Assembly (NCBI GenBank): GCA_010909165.1
Contig: MU008187.1
Location: 762,247 to 826,246 of the forward strand
Length of the DNA: 64,000 bases
Direction of reading: 5' to 3'
DNA from: Anthoceros angustus
Lineage: Eukaryota; Streptophyta; Anthocerotopsida; Anthocerotales; Anthocerotaceae
Shown one piece after another: positions 1 through 9,469 of this stretch. Numbering within the stretch: position 1 is the first letter of the stretch; each line of letters begins with the position of its first letter. The notes beneath the pieces were generated by a model, which searched no databases, had not been told where the DNA came from, and saw nothing but the letters and a program-made list of their open reading frames with translations. The translations under genes were made by a program, and so were the position numbers.

Positions 1-210
1 TGTGGGCATGCTGAGAAGCTAGCTCTGGCGTTTGGTCTCTTGAACACTCCGAGTGGGACACCTCTGGTGGTAACGAAGAATCTACGCATGTGCAGTGACT
101 GCCACAGTTCCACGGAGATCATGTCAAGGCTTGAACAGAGAGACATTGTTGTAAGGGATGGGTACCGTGTGCATCGATTCAGCTGGTTGTTGCAGTTGTA
201 AGGGGTCGAC
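1..210 (+). pseudogene. DYW:KP deaminase C-terminal fragment (runs off the left edge)
   Basis: The reading frame starts inside a DYW-type cytidine deaminase domain of a PPR editing factor. It shows the zinc ligands His-Ala-Glu at the left edge and Cys-Ser-Asp-Cys-His near 93-107, followed by the RDIVVRDGYRVHRF stretch that normally leads to the C-terminal tripeptide. A small deletion near 178 shifts the frame, so the expected ...CKGRP end is lost, although the DNA for Lys-Gly is still visible near 200. The rest of the gene lies outside the window. It is one of at least six DYW tails here that share near-identical DNA. Confidence 0.8.
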
Positions 211-570
211 CGTGAGAATAATGAAGGCCACGTACCTCACACAAAGTTGGTGTTGAAGCCACTGTGTGAGAAGGAATGCCCTGATTGCTGGGTATGCTCA
301 TGGTGCTCTCCTTCCAAGTCAGCTCTCCGGATAAGCCTGAACCTGGCAACAATTTTTCTGGACCCTACCATGTGGTGGGCAACTGCCTGGTGGACATGTA
401 TGCAAAATGTGGTGACATGGAATGCCCTGATATCTGGGTATGGTACTTGTGATGAAGGTCACAAGGCACTAGCTTGTTTTGAGGAGATGTTAGTTGCCGG
501 TATTCAGCCTGATGATGCTACTTTGCTTGCCTTCTGAAGGCCTGTGGACCTACCTGGGCATCCTGGCATA
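211..570 (+). pseudogene. Chimeric PPR pieces (DYW linker, N-terminal, PDF motif and PPR fragments joined)
   Basis: This stretch is a mosaic of short segments that lie far apart in the full-length copies. In order they are the E/DYW linker (LVLKPL), a PPR start (CPDCWV), part of the N-terminal region after the PDF motif, a piece of the PDF motif (FLDPTMWW), and two PPR segments ending with GYGTCDEGHKALACFEEML. Joins fall at words shared by both parents, for example gtggtggg and atgtggtga. No functional protein is expected. From about 560 the sequence matches the 5' flank of the complete copies near 41605. Confidence 0.75.
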
Positions 571-603
571 GTCTGTTGTTAGACTCATCTTCCGACAGCG
601 GCC

Positions 604-1360
604 CCTGAACGATGGCCACAGTATGGCAACCGGACCCGTTGTGGACCCAACAAATTGGTGTGAGTACAGGGATTCTACGAGGAGCTCCCGCTCACCTCAT
701 CGTAGGGAGTCAACCCCTGGCAAACAAAGTTTGCAGGTGCAGCAGCGTAAGGAGCCCAGCACTTACACGTCCGAGAAAATTTGTGGGCGGGCACGGGATT
801 TCCAACGATGGTCGTCGCCAGGAGCAGGAACACTTGTGGCAACAATTTTTTCTGGACCCAACCATGTGGTGGGACAACAGACGAGATAAGAAGAGCTCCC
901 GTTCGCCTGACTTCCGGCGTAAGGGGTCCGGCGAGGTCCTGTGGTTAAACAACATGTTTAAGCCAGCTTGGGTTGATGAGCAGCTCGTTTCCTTGGATAT
1001 GCAGATGGGTCATGGTGCTCTCCTTCCAAGTCAGCTCTCCGGATAAGCCTGAACCTGGCAGGCGTGCAGGATCGGAAATGGGCGTCGTAACGGCTGGAAC
1101 CGTGAGCATGTTATGTCAGCAGGGAAGCTTTCTGAGGCCGTTGGAGCCCTGGAATCTCTGGCGCAGACAGACTCTGCTATTCTCAGTCTCTGTTTTACAC
1201 TGTGCTAAAACTGTGTACAGCTAAGAAGGATTTGGTTGTGGGGCGACGAGTTCATGATCTCATGTCAAGGCTTGAACAGAGACATTGTTGTAAGGGATGG
1301 GTACCGTGTGCATCGATTCGCAGCTGGTTGTTGCAGTTGTAAGGGTCGACCGTGAGAAAA
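604..1360 (+). pseudogene. PPR editing-factor pseudogene A: N-terminus with PDF motif joined to a DYW:KP tail
   Basis: Translation from the ATG at 612 gives the family N-terminus and the PDF motif (LWQQFFLDPTMWWDNRRDKK, then SPDFRRK and EVLWLNN) at about residues 76-125. This motif is otherwise known from OSB organellar single-strand DNA-binding proteins. The frame is lost near 1010. The related frame continues to the VVGRRVHDL segment at 1240-1260, where the sequence jumps into the end of a DYW domain and runs to a Gly-Arg-Pro stop near 1355. The whole PPR array is missing. The join shares the word tgtcaa with both parents. The 5' flank at 578-614 matches the other copies, so duplication included DNA upstream of the start codon. 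Confidence 0.8.
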
Positions 1361-1857
1361 AGCGAGTTCTCAAAGTGTTTTTCTGGACCCTACCATGTGG
1401 TGGGCAACTGCCTGGTGGACATGTATGCAAAATGTGGTGACATGGAATGCCCTGATAGCTGGGTATGCACAGCAAGGACTCGGCCAAGAGGCGCTTGTTC
1501 TGTATGGACAAATGGAGGAGGCCATACAACTGTACCATGAGATGATGAAATCCCATCTACCCCGACACGGAAGGGATCAACCCTCTGGAGAACACAAAGG
1601 ATGTGGTGACATGGAATGCCCTGATAGCTGGGTATGCAAAATGTGGTGACATGGAATGCCCTGATTGCTGGGTATGCACAGCAAGGACTCGGCCAAGAGG
1701 CGCTTGTTCTGTATGGACAAATGGAGCAGGAGCACTTGTGGCAACAATTTTTCTGGACCCTACCATGTGGTGGTGTGGTCATCCTTCATGGTAGTGTGGT
1801 CATACAAACCTGGACATTTAGTATCATTTTTTTTAGTCCATTGTCTTAGTTAGCCTC
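1361..1857 (+). pseudogene. Chimeric PPR repeat fragments
   Basis: Short pieces of the PDF motif (ttctggaccc) and of single PPR motifs (GNCLVDMYAKC, VTWNALIAGYAQQGLGQEAL) are strung together, some of them twice. Joins are at the shared words gtggtggg, atgtggtga and gtatgca. The order never corresponds to a complete PPR motif and all frames close quickly. After 1780 the sequence becomes the 5' flank of the next copy (pseudogene B). Confidence 0.7.
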
Positions 1858-4800
1858 GTGTTCCGACAGCGGTCCCTGAAAAATGGCCACAGTATGTCAA
1901 CCGGACCCGTTGTGGAGCCAACAAATTGGTGTGTACCCAGGGACTCTACGAAGAGCTCCCGCTCCGCTCACTGTAGGGACTCAACCCCTGGCAAAAGAAG
2001 CCTTCAAGTGCAGCAGTGTGAGGAGCCCAGCACTCTCACATCCGAGAAAATGTGTGGGTGGGGACGGGATTTCGAACGGTGGTCGTCGCCAGGAGCAAGA
2101 GCAACTGTGGCAACAATTTTTTCTGGATCCCACCATGTGGTGGGACAACAGACGGGACAAGAAGAGCTCCCGTTCGCCTGACTTTCGGCGTAAGGGGTCC
2201 GGCGAGGTCCTGTGGCTGAACAGCGTGTTCAAGCCAGCTTGGGTTGATTTGCAGCTCGTGTCCTTGGATATACAGGTGGGTTATGGTGGCTCTCCTTCCA
2301 AGTCTAGCTGTCCGGATAAGCCTGAAGCTGGGACGGGTGCACGCGCGGAAACGGGCGTCGTAACGGTTGGCACCGTGAGCATGTTATGTCAGCAGGGGAA
2401 CCTTTCTGAGGCCGTTGGAGCCTTGGAATCTCTGGCGCAGGTAGATTCTGCTATATCTCAGTCTCTATTTTGCACTGTGCTAAAACTGTGTACAGCTAAG
2501 GGGGATTTGGTTGTGGGGCGACGAGTTCATGATCTCTGTCAAACTTGGGTACGAGTCGAATGCATACATGGGGAACCATATCTTGCGCATGTATGCATGT
2601 GGAGGTAGGCTACAGGAGGCCATGGATGTGTTCACCAGGGTGGGCAAACCAGATGCCTTCATGTGGTCCTCCATAATCTCCGCATACGCTAAGCATGGGA
2701 AACCTAAGGAGGCCATACAACTGTACCATGAGATGCGTAGGTCAGGAGTGAAGGCGGATGCTCACGTCTTTGTAGCTGCCCTTCAGGCTTGTGCGTTTGC
2801 CTCCGACTTGGAATCTGGCAGAAAAGTGCACTGTGATGTGTTGCACAGTGGCATTCCTACTAACTTGTTTGTTGGCTGCCTGGTGGACATGTATGCAAAA
2901 TGTGGTGAACTGAAAGATGCACGCCAGGTTTTGACAGCATGGCCACAAAGGATGTGGTGACATGGAATGCCCTGATTGCTGGGTATGCAGCAAGGACTCG
3001 CCAAGAGGCGCTTGTTGTATGGACAAATGGAGCAGGAGGGCCTCATTTTGGCTAACCATGTTACTTTTGCTTGCCTTCTGAAGGCCTGTGCAAGCACTGG
3101 TGCCTTACAGAAGGGCAGGCAGCTGCACTCACAGATTGTTGAAGAGGACTGCTGGATGACATACTGGTGGGCAACTGCCTGGTGGACATGTATGCAAAAT
3201 GTGGTGAACTGGAAGATGCACGCCAGGTTTTGACAGCATGGCCACAAAGGATGTGGTGACATGGAATGCCCTGATTGCTGGGTATGCACAGCAAGGACTC
3301 GGCCAAGAGGCGCTTGTTCTGTATGGACAAATGGAGGAGGGCCTCATTTTGGCTGACCATGTTACTTTTGCTTGCCTTCTGAAGGCCTGTGCAAGCACTG
3401 GTGCCTTACAGAAGGGCAGGCAGCTGCACTCAGATTGTGGAAGAGGACTGCTGGATAACGTAGTGGTGGGCAACTGCCTGGTGGACATGTATGCAAAATG
3501 TGGTGAACTGGAAGATGCACGCCAGGTTTTGACAGCATGAACACAAAGGATGTGGTGACATGGAATGCCCTGATAGCTGGGTATGCACAGCAAGGACTCG
3601 GCCAAGAGGCGCTTGTTGTGTATGGACAAATGGAGCAGGAGGGCCTCATTTTGGCTAACCATGTTACTTTTTGCCTTCTGAAGGCCTGTGCAAGTACTGG
3701 TGCCTTACAGAAGGGCAGGCAGCTGCACTCACTGATTGTCGAAAGAGGACTGCTGGATAACGTACTGGTGGGCAACGGCCTGGTGGACATGTATGCTAAA
3801 TGTGGTGAACTGGAAGAAGCACACCAGGTTTTTGACAGGATGAACACAAAGGATGTGGTTACATGGACTGCCCTGATAGCCGGATATGCACAGCAAGGAC
3901 TCGCCAAGAGGCGCTTGTATGGACAAATGGAGCAGGAGGGCCTCATTTTGGCTGACCATGTTACTTTTGCTTGCCTTCTGAAGGCCTGTGCAAGCACTGG
4001 TGCCTTACAGAAGGGCAGCTGCACTCACAGATTGTCGAAAGAGGACTGCTGGATAACGTAGTGGTGGGCAACTGCCTGGTGGACATGTATGCAAAATGTG
4101 GTGAACTGGAAGATGCACGCCAGGTTTTGACAGCATGGCCACAAAGGATGTGGTGACATGGAATGCCCTGATATCTGGGTATGGTACTTGTGATGAAGGT
4201 CACAAGGCACTAGCTTGTTTTGAGGAGATGTTAGTTGCCGGTATTCAGCCTGATGATGCTACTTTACTTGCCTTCTAGTAGCATGCAGTCATGAGGACTG
4301 GTCCACGAGGGTCGCAAGCACTTTGATTCCATGGCTGAACAGCATGGCATCAAACCTACTATTGAGCATTACACCTGCATGATTGATCTTCTTGGGCGTG
4401 CAGGCCATTTAGATGAGGCAGAGAAGATGCTATTATCATGTGAGGCCAAAGTAATGTTGTGGGGTTGACGTCTTTGTTGAATGCCTGCAAAAGTCACGGG
4501 GATATAGAGAGGGCGATGTGGTGTTTTGAAAGCATTGTTAGGCTGGACCCTCAGGCGTCGCATGTGCTCATGGCCAATGCCTACGCAGATGCAGGTATGT
4601 GGAGCGATGTAGACAGGATTGAAACACAGAGAATGGTAGCAGGAGCTAACAAGAAACCTGCAGTGGCGACCATTGAGGTGAAGAAGCAGGTACATACGTT
4701 TTCGGTGGGAGAAAGAAGAGACGATATTGCGCTAAAGGTAGAGAGCACGAATGCACGTCTGAAGCAGGAAGGAGGTCACGTACCTCACACAAAGTTGGTG

Positions 4801-5055
4801 TTGAAGCCACTGTCCGAGAAGGAAAAGGAAGATGCGCTTTGTGGGCATGCTGAGAAGCTAGCTCTGGCGTTTGGTCTCTTGAACACTCCGAGTGGGACAC
4901 CTCTGGTGGTAACGAAGAATCTACGCATGTGCAGTGACTGCCACAGTTCCACGGAGATCATGTCAAGGCTCGAAGAGAGAGACATTGTTGTAAGGGATGG
5001 GTACCGTGTGCATCGATTCGCAGCTGGTTTTTGTAGTTGTAAGGGTCGACCGTGA
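1858..5055 (+). pseudogene. PPR-E-DYW:KP editing factor, complete in layout but frameshifted (copy B)
   Basis: The layout is that of a full organellar RNA-editing factor: N-terminus with PDF motif (ATG at 1883), PLS-type PPR array (about 2400-4370), E1/E2 motifs (4380-4720), and a DYW deaminase ending Cys-Lys-Gly-Arg-Pro at 5055. The Lys-Pro box (NKKPAVATIEV) is at 4650-4685. The deaminase keeps His-Ala-Glu and Cys-Ser-Asp-Cys-His. The frame is open at 1883-2608 and 4459-5055, but many 1-4 nt deletions break it between 2540 and 4450, chiefly in near-identical PPR units. Family knowledge: PPR tracts bind organellar RNA and the DYW:KP class is associated with U-to-C conversion. Either the gene is dead or the array carries assembly errors; the sequence alone cannot decide. 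Confidence 0.85.
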
Positions 5056-5990
5056 GAATAGTGAGGAACTAGCCAAGTGTATGTCAGAGAACATTGCTTC
5101 TGAGGTGAACGTGGTTGCTTAACTCCATCCCTGTCCAAACCGAGACATGGAGATGGTTGGCTAGCTCGCATGCCTTTGGGGGCGGGCCCGATTCCAGCTC
5201 CGAAGGCTGGAAGGGAGTGGCGTGCATTCCTTCCGGCGGTGAGGTTGCGACGCTGTGAACATCCAGTCTCGGTGTTTTGCACATGGCGCTGCAGCTGCAG
5301 GGCGACAGCAGCGGTGTTGGATGTGTCTCGCATATCACCCGGAAGGAGAGCTTTACTTCTGTATATGTGTAAGGAAGGGTCTGTTGCCAGCTGTTGTCGA
5401 TTGGCTCGTTCTGATGTTGTCCTCCACAGAGTATGCGATAGGGACGACGGGACGCAAAGGAACGACTTGAACGGGAGAAGCAACTCCGTTTACCTTATCC
5501 AGGAGGGTCAGGAGGATGACATGGAGATGGCTGGAAGTGCAGCGTTGGACCGTCTTCGTGAGTTGCAGCCCTGTACATTGCCAATATTGCTGGAGCGTAT
5601 GCAGGTATGAGGCTTGCGAATCACAGCGGAAGGCTCGCAGCCCTTCTCTCTATGTTTACTTCCATCTCACGAAAAGCCTGGAGGAGTTGCAGGATCGTTC
5701 TGTCTCCTGGCAGTTGCAGCGTAGGTAGCAGGAATGCATCACCACCAACACCCTAATCATCAAGCGAGAATCCCGTGCAGGCACAGCAATTATTCCTCGA
5801 AAATTCTGATCTCATCGATTCTTCATCGAGGATGACCCAAACATTTGCTCCAACAGTGAGTTCATCCTAGGTTCAATCAAGAATGGCTTGGGGAGGATGG
5901 TTTGTGACTTAACTTAACCTGGATTGCCGGCCGCTGAACTCCACGGCTCGCAGAACCCGGCCCCACAATGGCGGGTGCCCTATCCGTGTT
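5056..5990 (+). other. 3' flank of DYW:KP copy B; no recognised gene
   Basis: I recognise no gene in this part of the duplication. A 146-codon plus-strand frame (5170-5610) stays open in both copies (partner 14147-14596) and contains EGQEDDMEMAGSAALDRLRE, followed by a possible splice donor (atgcag/gtatga near 5605). It could be a terminal exon or chance. The first 110 bp are also recognisable, diverged, downstream of the inverted DYW:KP copy near 48010-48130, so they belong to the editing-factor 3' untranslated region. Confidence 0.4.
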
Positions 5991-6069
5991 TCGAGTTAAA
6001 CAGGATCAAAGGCCAGCCATTTGGCCGTTATTGTCCTGTGCAGTTTGATGGAAATACGAACACCACTCA

Positions 6070-6250
6070 TCACTCCCATTCAACAGTTGCAGGGGGCTTG
6101 GAGGTGATGTCATAAACAATCCGGTTGATGCCCCTCACTTTGTTGCAGATTTCTGAAGAGACCTGCGCCAAAAATTTGGATTCAAAATGGAACCAATTGG
6201 CGGTCATGCCGTCCTCGCTGGTGATCGCCCTCAGCGCCACGGCGTTGGAG
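6070..6250 (-). pseudogene. GMP synthase 3'-end fragment with canonical C-terminus
   Basis: The minus strand from 6250 to 6070 encodes the last 60 residues of GMP synthase without interruption, from [15 protein letters not shown] to the stop. It ends [12 protein letters not shown], the usual C-terminus of GuaA-type GMP synthases, which lies in the dimerisation/XMP-binding domain. The rest of the gene is missing because the sequence joins a 71-bp repeat at 6250. The full-length gene at 14995-16707 has a different end, so this fragment probably preserves the ancestral 3' end. Confidence 0.88.
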
Positions 6251-6378
6251 CCTTGGAGGTCTGCGCCAAGCTCGTCACTGACCTCGGCTCTAACCCTAAC
6301 GCACCGGCACCGGCGTTGGAGCCTTGGAGGTCTGCGCCAAGCTCGTCACTGACCTCGGCTCTAACCCTAACGCACCGG
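6241..6378. repeat. 71-bp tandem repeat, two units
   Basis: Units begin ggcgttggagccttggaggt at 6241 and 6312 and include taaccctaac, a short telomere-like word. The same repeat occurs as two units at 8192-8340 in the same orientation, so the two pairs bracket the rearranged 6.2-8.3 kb block. The first ten bases of the unit coincide with GMP synthase coding sequence, which may explain the breakpoint. Confidence 0.9.
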
Positions 6379-6735
6379 GAAGGAGAAGCAGGTCCAGCGG
6401 CCCGATGGCCACGCCAGAGGCTGCCACCAGGTCTCAGCCTGCAGCCAGCAAAACCGTTACCCTGCTCCTCCGATGGGTCGCTCCAAGATCTCCTTGGCTC
6501 GCTTCTCGCGCTCCTCCTGCTCCTCCCTAGCCATGCGCTCCTCCTGGTCTGTATGGGCCTGTGCATACCCAGCAATCAGGGCATTCCATGTCACCACATT
6601 TTGCATACCCAGCAATCAGGGCATTCCATGTCACCACATTTTGCATACATGTCCACCAGGTCTCAGCCTGCAGCCAGCAAAACCGTTACCCTGCTCCTCC
6701 CTAGCCATGCGCTCCTCCTGGTCTGTGGTTTTGAG
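6379..6735 (-). pseudogene. Scrambled pieces of the Glu/Arg-rich repeat gene with an inserted PPR fragment
   Basis: On the minus strand 6470-6560 and 6690-6720 match the EREKRAKEILERPIGG / MAREER part of the gene at 7014-7946. A segment containing ctcagcctgcagccagcaaa occurs twice (about 6433-6470 and 6660-6697). Between them, 6558-6660 is an inverted PPR fragment present in two partial copies, meeting at the word gcatac. No intact reading frame results. Confidence 0.65.
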
Positions 6736-7062
6736 GGTTCAGGGTTTGAGGGTTCAGGTTGAGGGTTTAAGGGTTTGAGGGTTTAAGGGTTTGAGGGTTT
6801 AAGGGTTTGAGGTTCAGGTTGAGGGTTTAGGGTTTAGGGTTTAGGGTTTAGGGTTTGAGGGTTCAGGTTGAGGGTCTGTGGTTTTGAGGTCTGTGGTTTT
6901 GAGGTCTGTGGTTTTGAGGTTCAGGTTGAGGTTTTAGGGTTTTAGGGTTTAGGGTTTAGGGTTTAGGGTTTAGGGTTTAGGGTTTAGGGTTTTAGGGTTT
7001 AAGGGTTTGAGGTTCAGGTTGAGGGTCTGTGGTTTTGAGGTTCAGGTTGAGGTCTGTGGCCT
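6735..7062 (+). repeat. Interstitial telomeric repeat array (TTTAGGG type)
   Basis: Perfect TTTAGGG heptamers occur at about 6824-6857 and 6944-6995. They are embedded in degenerate variants such as gggtttgagggttcagg, gggtttaaggg and ggtctgtggttttgagg. The array is about 330 bp, G-rich on the plus strand, and directly abuts the 3' end of the Glu/Arg-rich repeat gene. This is the canonical plant telomere sequence away from a chromosome end, as left by chromosome fusion or by telomere sequence used in break repair. Confidence 0.93.
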
Positions 7063-8105
7063 GGGTTGTGACGGTAGCTTGGCCAGAGCGATGAGCTCAG
7101 GGTACTCGTGCGGCTCCGGGGCCAAGCCGGGGCATGGTGCCCGGGACGCACGCCACTATCTGCCTGGCCTGCAGCCCTCTGCTCCGGAGTCAGGGGAGGC
7201 TTGATCCCCAAAGACACAGTGGGCTGCACCCTCTCCCCGCGGAACCCACCGCCGGCTCGCCTCTCCTCCTCCCGCTTCTTGGCCAGAGCGATGAGCTCGG
7301 GGTACTCGTGCGGCTCCGGGGGCCAGGCGGGAGGGTAGGTTCCAGGAACGCACGCCACGATCTGCCGCGCCCGCTCCTCCCTAGCCATGCGCTCCTCCGG
7401 GGACATGACGGGCTTTGGAGGCACCTTGGCGCCCAGGGACACGGTGGGTTGAACTCTGTCGCGCCGCCCGCCGATGGGACTCTCCAATATCTCCTTGGCT
7501 CGCTTCTCGCGCTCCTCCTGCTCCTTGTCCTGCCGGGCCTTGGCGAGGGCGATGAGCTCGGGGTACTCGTCCGGCTCGGGGGGCCAAGCCGGGGGCATGG
7601 TGCCCGGGACGCACGCCACTATCTGCCTGGCCCTCTCCTCCCGAGCCATTCTCTCCTCGGGAGACATCACCGGCTTCGTCCCTGGCTTAGCTCCGAGCGA
7701 CACAGTCGGCTGCACCCTCTCCCGGTATCCTCCGATGGGTCGCTCCAAGATCTCCTTGGCTCGCTTCTCGCGCTCCTCCCTAGCCATGCGCTCCTCCCTA
7801 GCCATGCGCTCCTCCCTAGCCATGCGCTCCTCCCTAGCCATGCGCTCCTCCTGCTCCTCCCTAGCCATGCGCTCCTCCCTAGCCATGCGCTCCTCCGATG
7901 GGTCGCTCCAAGATCTCCTTGGCTCGCTTCTCGCGCTCCTCCCTAGCTAAGGTGAATCAGACTAGAATGCCCTCAGGGAGCTACACTACGAATTGGGCCG
8001 GGCCACAGCCAAGTAGGTAACTCACCTTCTTGTATCTATCATCCCACCACTGATTGGGATTGGAGAAAAACAGGCGCCAACGCTGCTCAACTCCGTCCCC
8101 TGACT
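7014..8105 (-). CDS. Hypothetical repeat protein, tentatively spliced downstream of an OSB-like PDF exon
   Basis: I do not recognise this protein. Tentative model: exon A at 8105-8026, a 79-bp intron with gtgag donor and ccttag acceptor, then exon B at 7946-7014, joined in phase 0. Exon A encodes RWRLFFSNPNQWWDDRYKK, the first half of the PDF motif of OSB organellar single-strand DNA-binding proteins. Exon B has seven MAREE-type units and then repeats of about 85 residues. Each repeat contains KRAKEIL..PIGG, RVQPTVSLGAK, MSPEERMAREERARQIVAC and PPAWPPEP-EYPELIALAK. The third repeat is frameshifted and the frame runs into the telomeric array. No start codon is assigned upstream of exon A; the first ATG in exon B is at 7886. 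The Glu/Arg/Lys-rich part should be helical. It may be a broken gene. Confidence 0.4.
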
Positions 8106-8191
8106 CTGCAATGCAACAGCGGCGAAGCGAAACGTAAGTTTGCAGCAAAACCACAAGCAACCGAGCCCGCACGATCGAGCTTCATGCACAC

Positions 8192-8340
8192 GCACCGGCA
8201 CCGGCGTTGGAGCCTTGGAGGTCTGCGCCAAGCTCGTCACTGACCTCGGCTCTAACCCTAACGCACCGGCACCGGCGTTGGAGCCTTGGAGGTCTGCGCC
8301 AAGCTCGTCACTGACCTCGGCTCTAACCCTAACGCACCGG
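8192..8340. repeat. 71-bp tandem repeat, second pair
   Basis: Two units begin at 8203 and 8274 with the same sequence and orientation as the pair at 6241-6378. They lie just upstream (minus-strand sense) of the OSB-like exon. Confidence 0.9.
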
Positions 8341-9214
8341 ACATGCCTACGCACGCCACGCCTCGATTGGACTGAAACCCCGGGCGTGGTCCGGTGGACC
8401 AAGTCGCCCTGGACTAGCCCTGCCCGTCTCTCCTCTGACGTGGTCTGGCGAAGCCGGCTTTGCCGAACGAGGCTCCCTGCAATCCTCCTGCCTTGGACTA
8501 CGGTCTGGCCCAGGCAATGACTCCGAAGCCCCACCTGGTGCCGTCCATGCCTTGTCCCCTCCGCTCTTCCAACTCTCCGCTGAGCCGGGCCACCTCCCTC
8601 TATGCCCCTCGGCGTCCAAGATGGCTGCCTATGTTTTGACCACTTTTCTCATTAAGGTCCAGCCTTGGGAGCTTCGCCAGCCACTTTTCTCATTAAGGTC
8701 CAGCCTTGGGAGCTGTATAAGAGGGGAGGTTGCTGCCCACTCTAGTTTGACGATTCCTTGGGTCTGATTCCTTGCTTATGAATCGGGGCAAGGAGGCCTT
8801 TGAGCTTTCTCTTTTCTTTGGTGGGCTCGAAGGTCAAAGTTCTCTAGTCTGATGAAGTCTGGTCTAGTTAAGTTGGAGTTTTAAGGTTGGCAGGAGCGAG
8901 GTGGAGGGGGTGGTGCAGGCGAGGTCGTGGTTGCGGTGAGCAGCAGAGGAAGGTGGTGTTAGGAATGCGGAGCCAGGCGGTCGGGCTACCATGCAGTGAG
9001 GGTCAAGGCGGCATTGGAGTCAAGTCCCGTTGCGGCGGGGCATTTGAGACGGGCGAGCCCGGCTTCTAAAGAGGCGGTGTGGAGTTAGGGTGTGCAGGCT
9101 AGAGTCAGGTGCGGGCGAGGAGGGGCGGTACCTCGAGAGGGGCCGGTGGGCTGAACCCGGCCGGGTTGTGCGCGGTGTGCCGGGTGTGGCCGTGCGTGCG
9201 TTGCGGAGGCGGCG
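8341..9214. other. No recognised gene; 41-bp tandem duplication and TATA-like site
   Basis: I find no credible coding sequence. A 41-bp unit (ccacttttctcattaaggtc...) is repeated directly at about 8640 and 8681. The word tgtataagaggg at 8711 looks like a TATA box. The following 8880-9200 is G-rich with long but low-complexity frames. It could be the leader or LTR of one of the adjacent retroelements. Confidence 0.35.
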
Positions 9215-9469
9215 GTGGAGCTGGCAGTGCAAGCCCGGCCGGGTGAGGAGGTGGCAGTGTGGTGCGCGTGGGTTGTGACTATGCTGCGATCTGCGGTGGC
9301 CATTGGTGGCCAGGAGGTGTGGTGGCCCGTCTTCGCGGGCCGGTTTTTGTGTATTTGTTTGTTTTGTTTTGTTTTGTTTTTTTCCTGGCGTGATTCTCGC
9401 GGGCTGCGCAGTTTTGTGCACGCTTTGTGTTTTTCCGGGCGATGCGTCTTTTGCGGTGGGAATTTTTTT

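Larger units (their letters stand above)
4659..6250. repeat. Segmental duplication, copy 1 (partner at 13654-15240)
   Basis: From the word tgcagtggcg to ggcgttggag this segment matches 13654-15240 almost base for base. It contains the E2/DYW:KP end, 0.9 kb of 3' flank and the 3' end of GMP synthase (minus strand). The copies differ mainly by 1-4 nt indels in short repeats plus one replaced block of about 90 bp (6031-6122 here). The right boundary falls inside the GMP synthase coding sequence, where this copy switches to the 71-bp repeat. Confidence 0.9.

Noticed and set aside
3129-4024. Minus-strand frames of 177-220 codons in the PPR array
   Set aside because: Repetitive PPR DNA leaves the complementary strand open. 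The protein signal (MYAKCG, VTWNALIAGY) is on the plus strand.
6735-7062. True chromosome end
   Set aside because: The array is only about 330 bp, degenerate and followed by tens of kilobases of genes and repeats, so it is interstitial.
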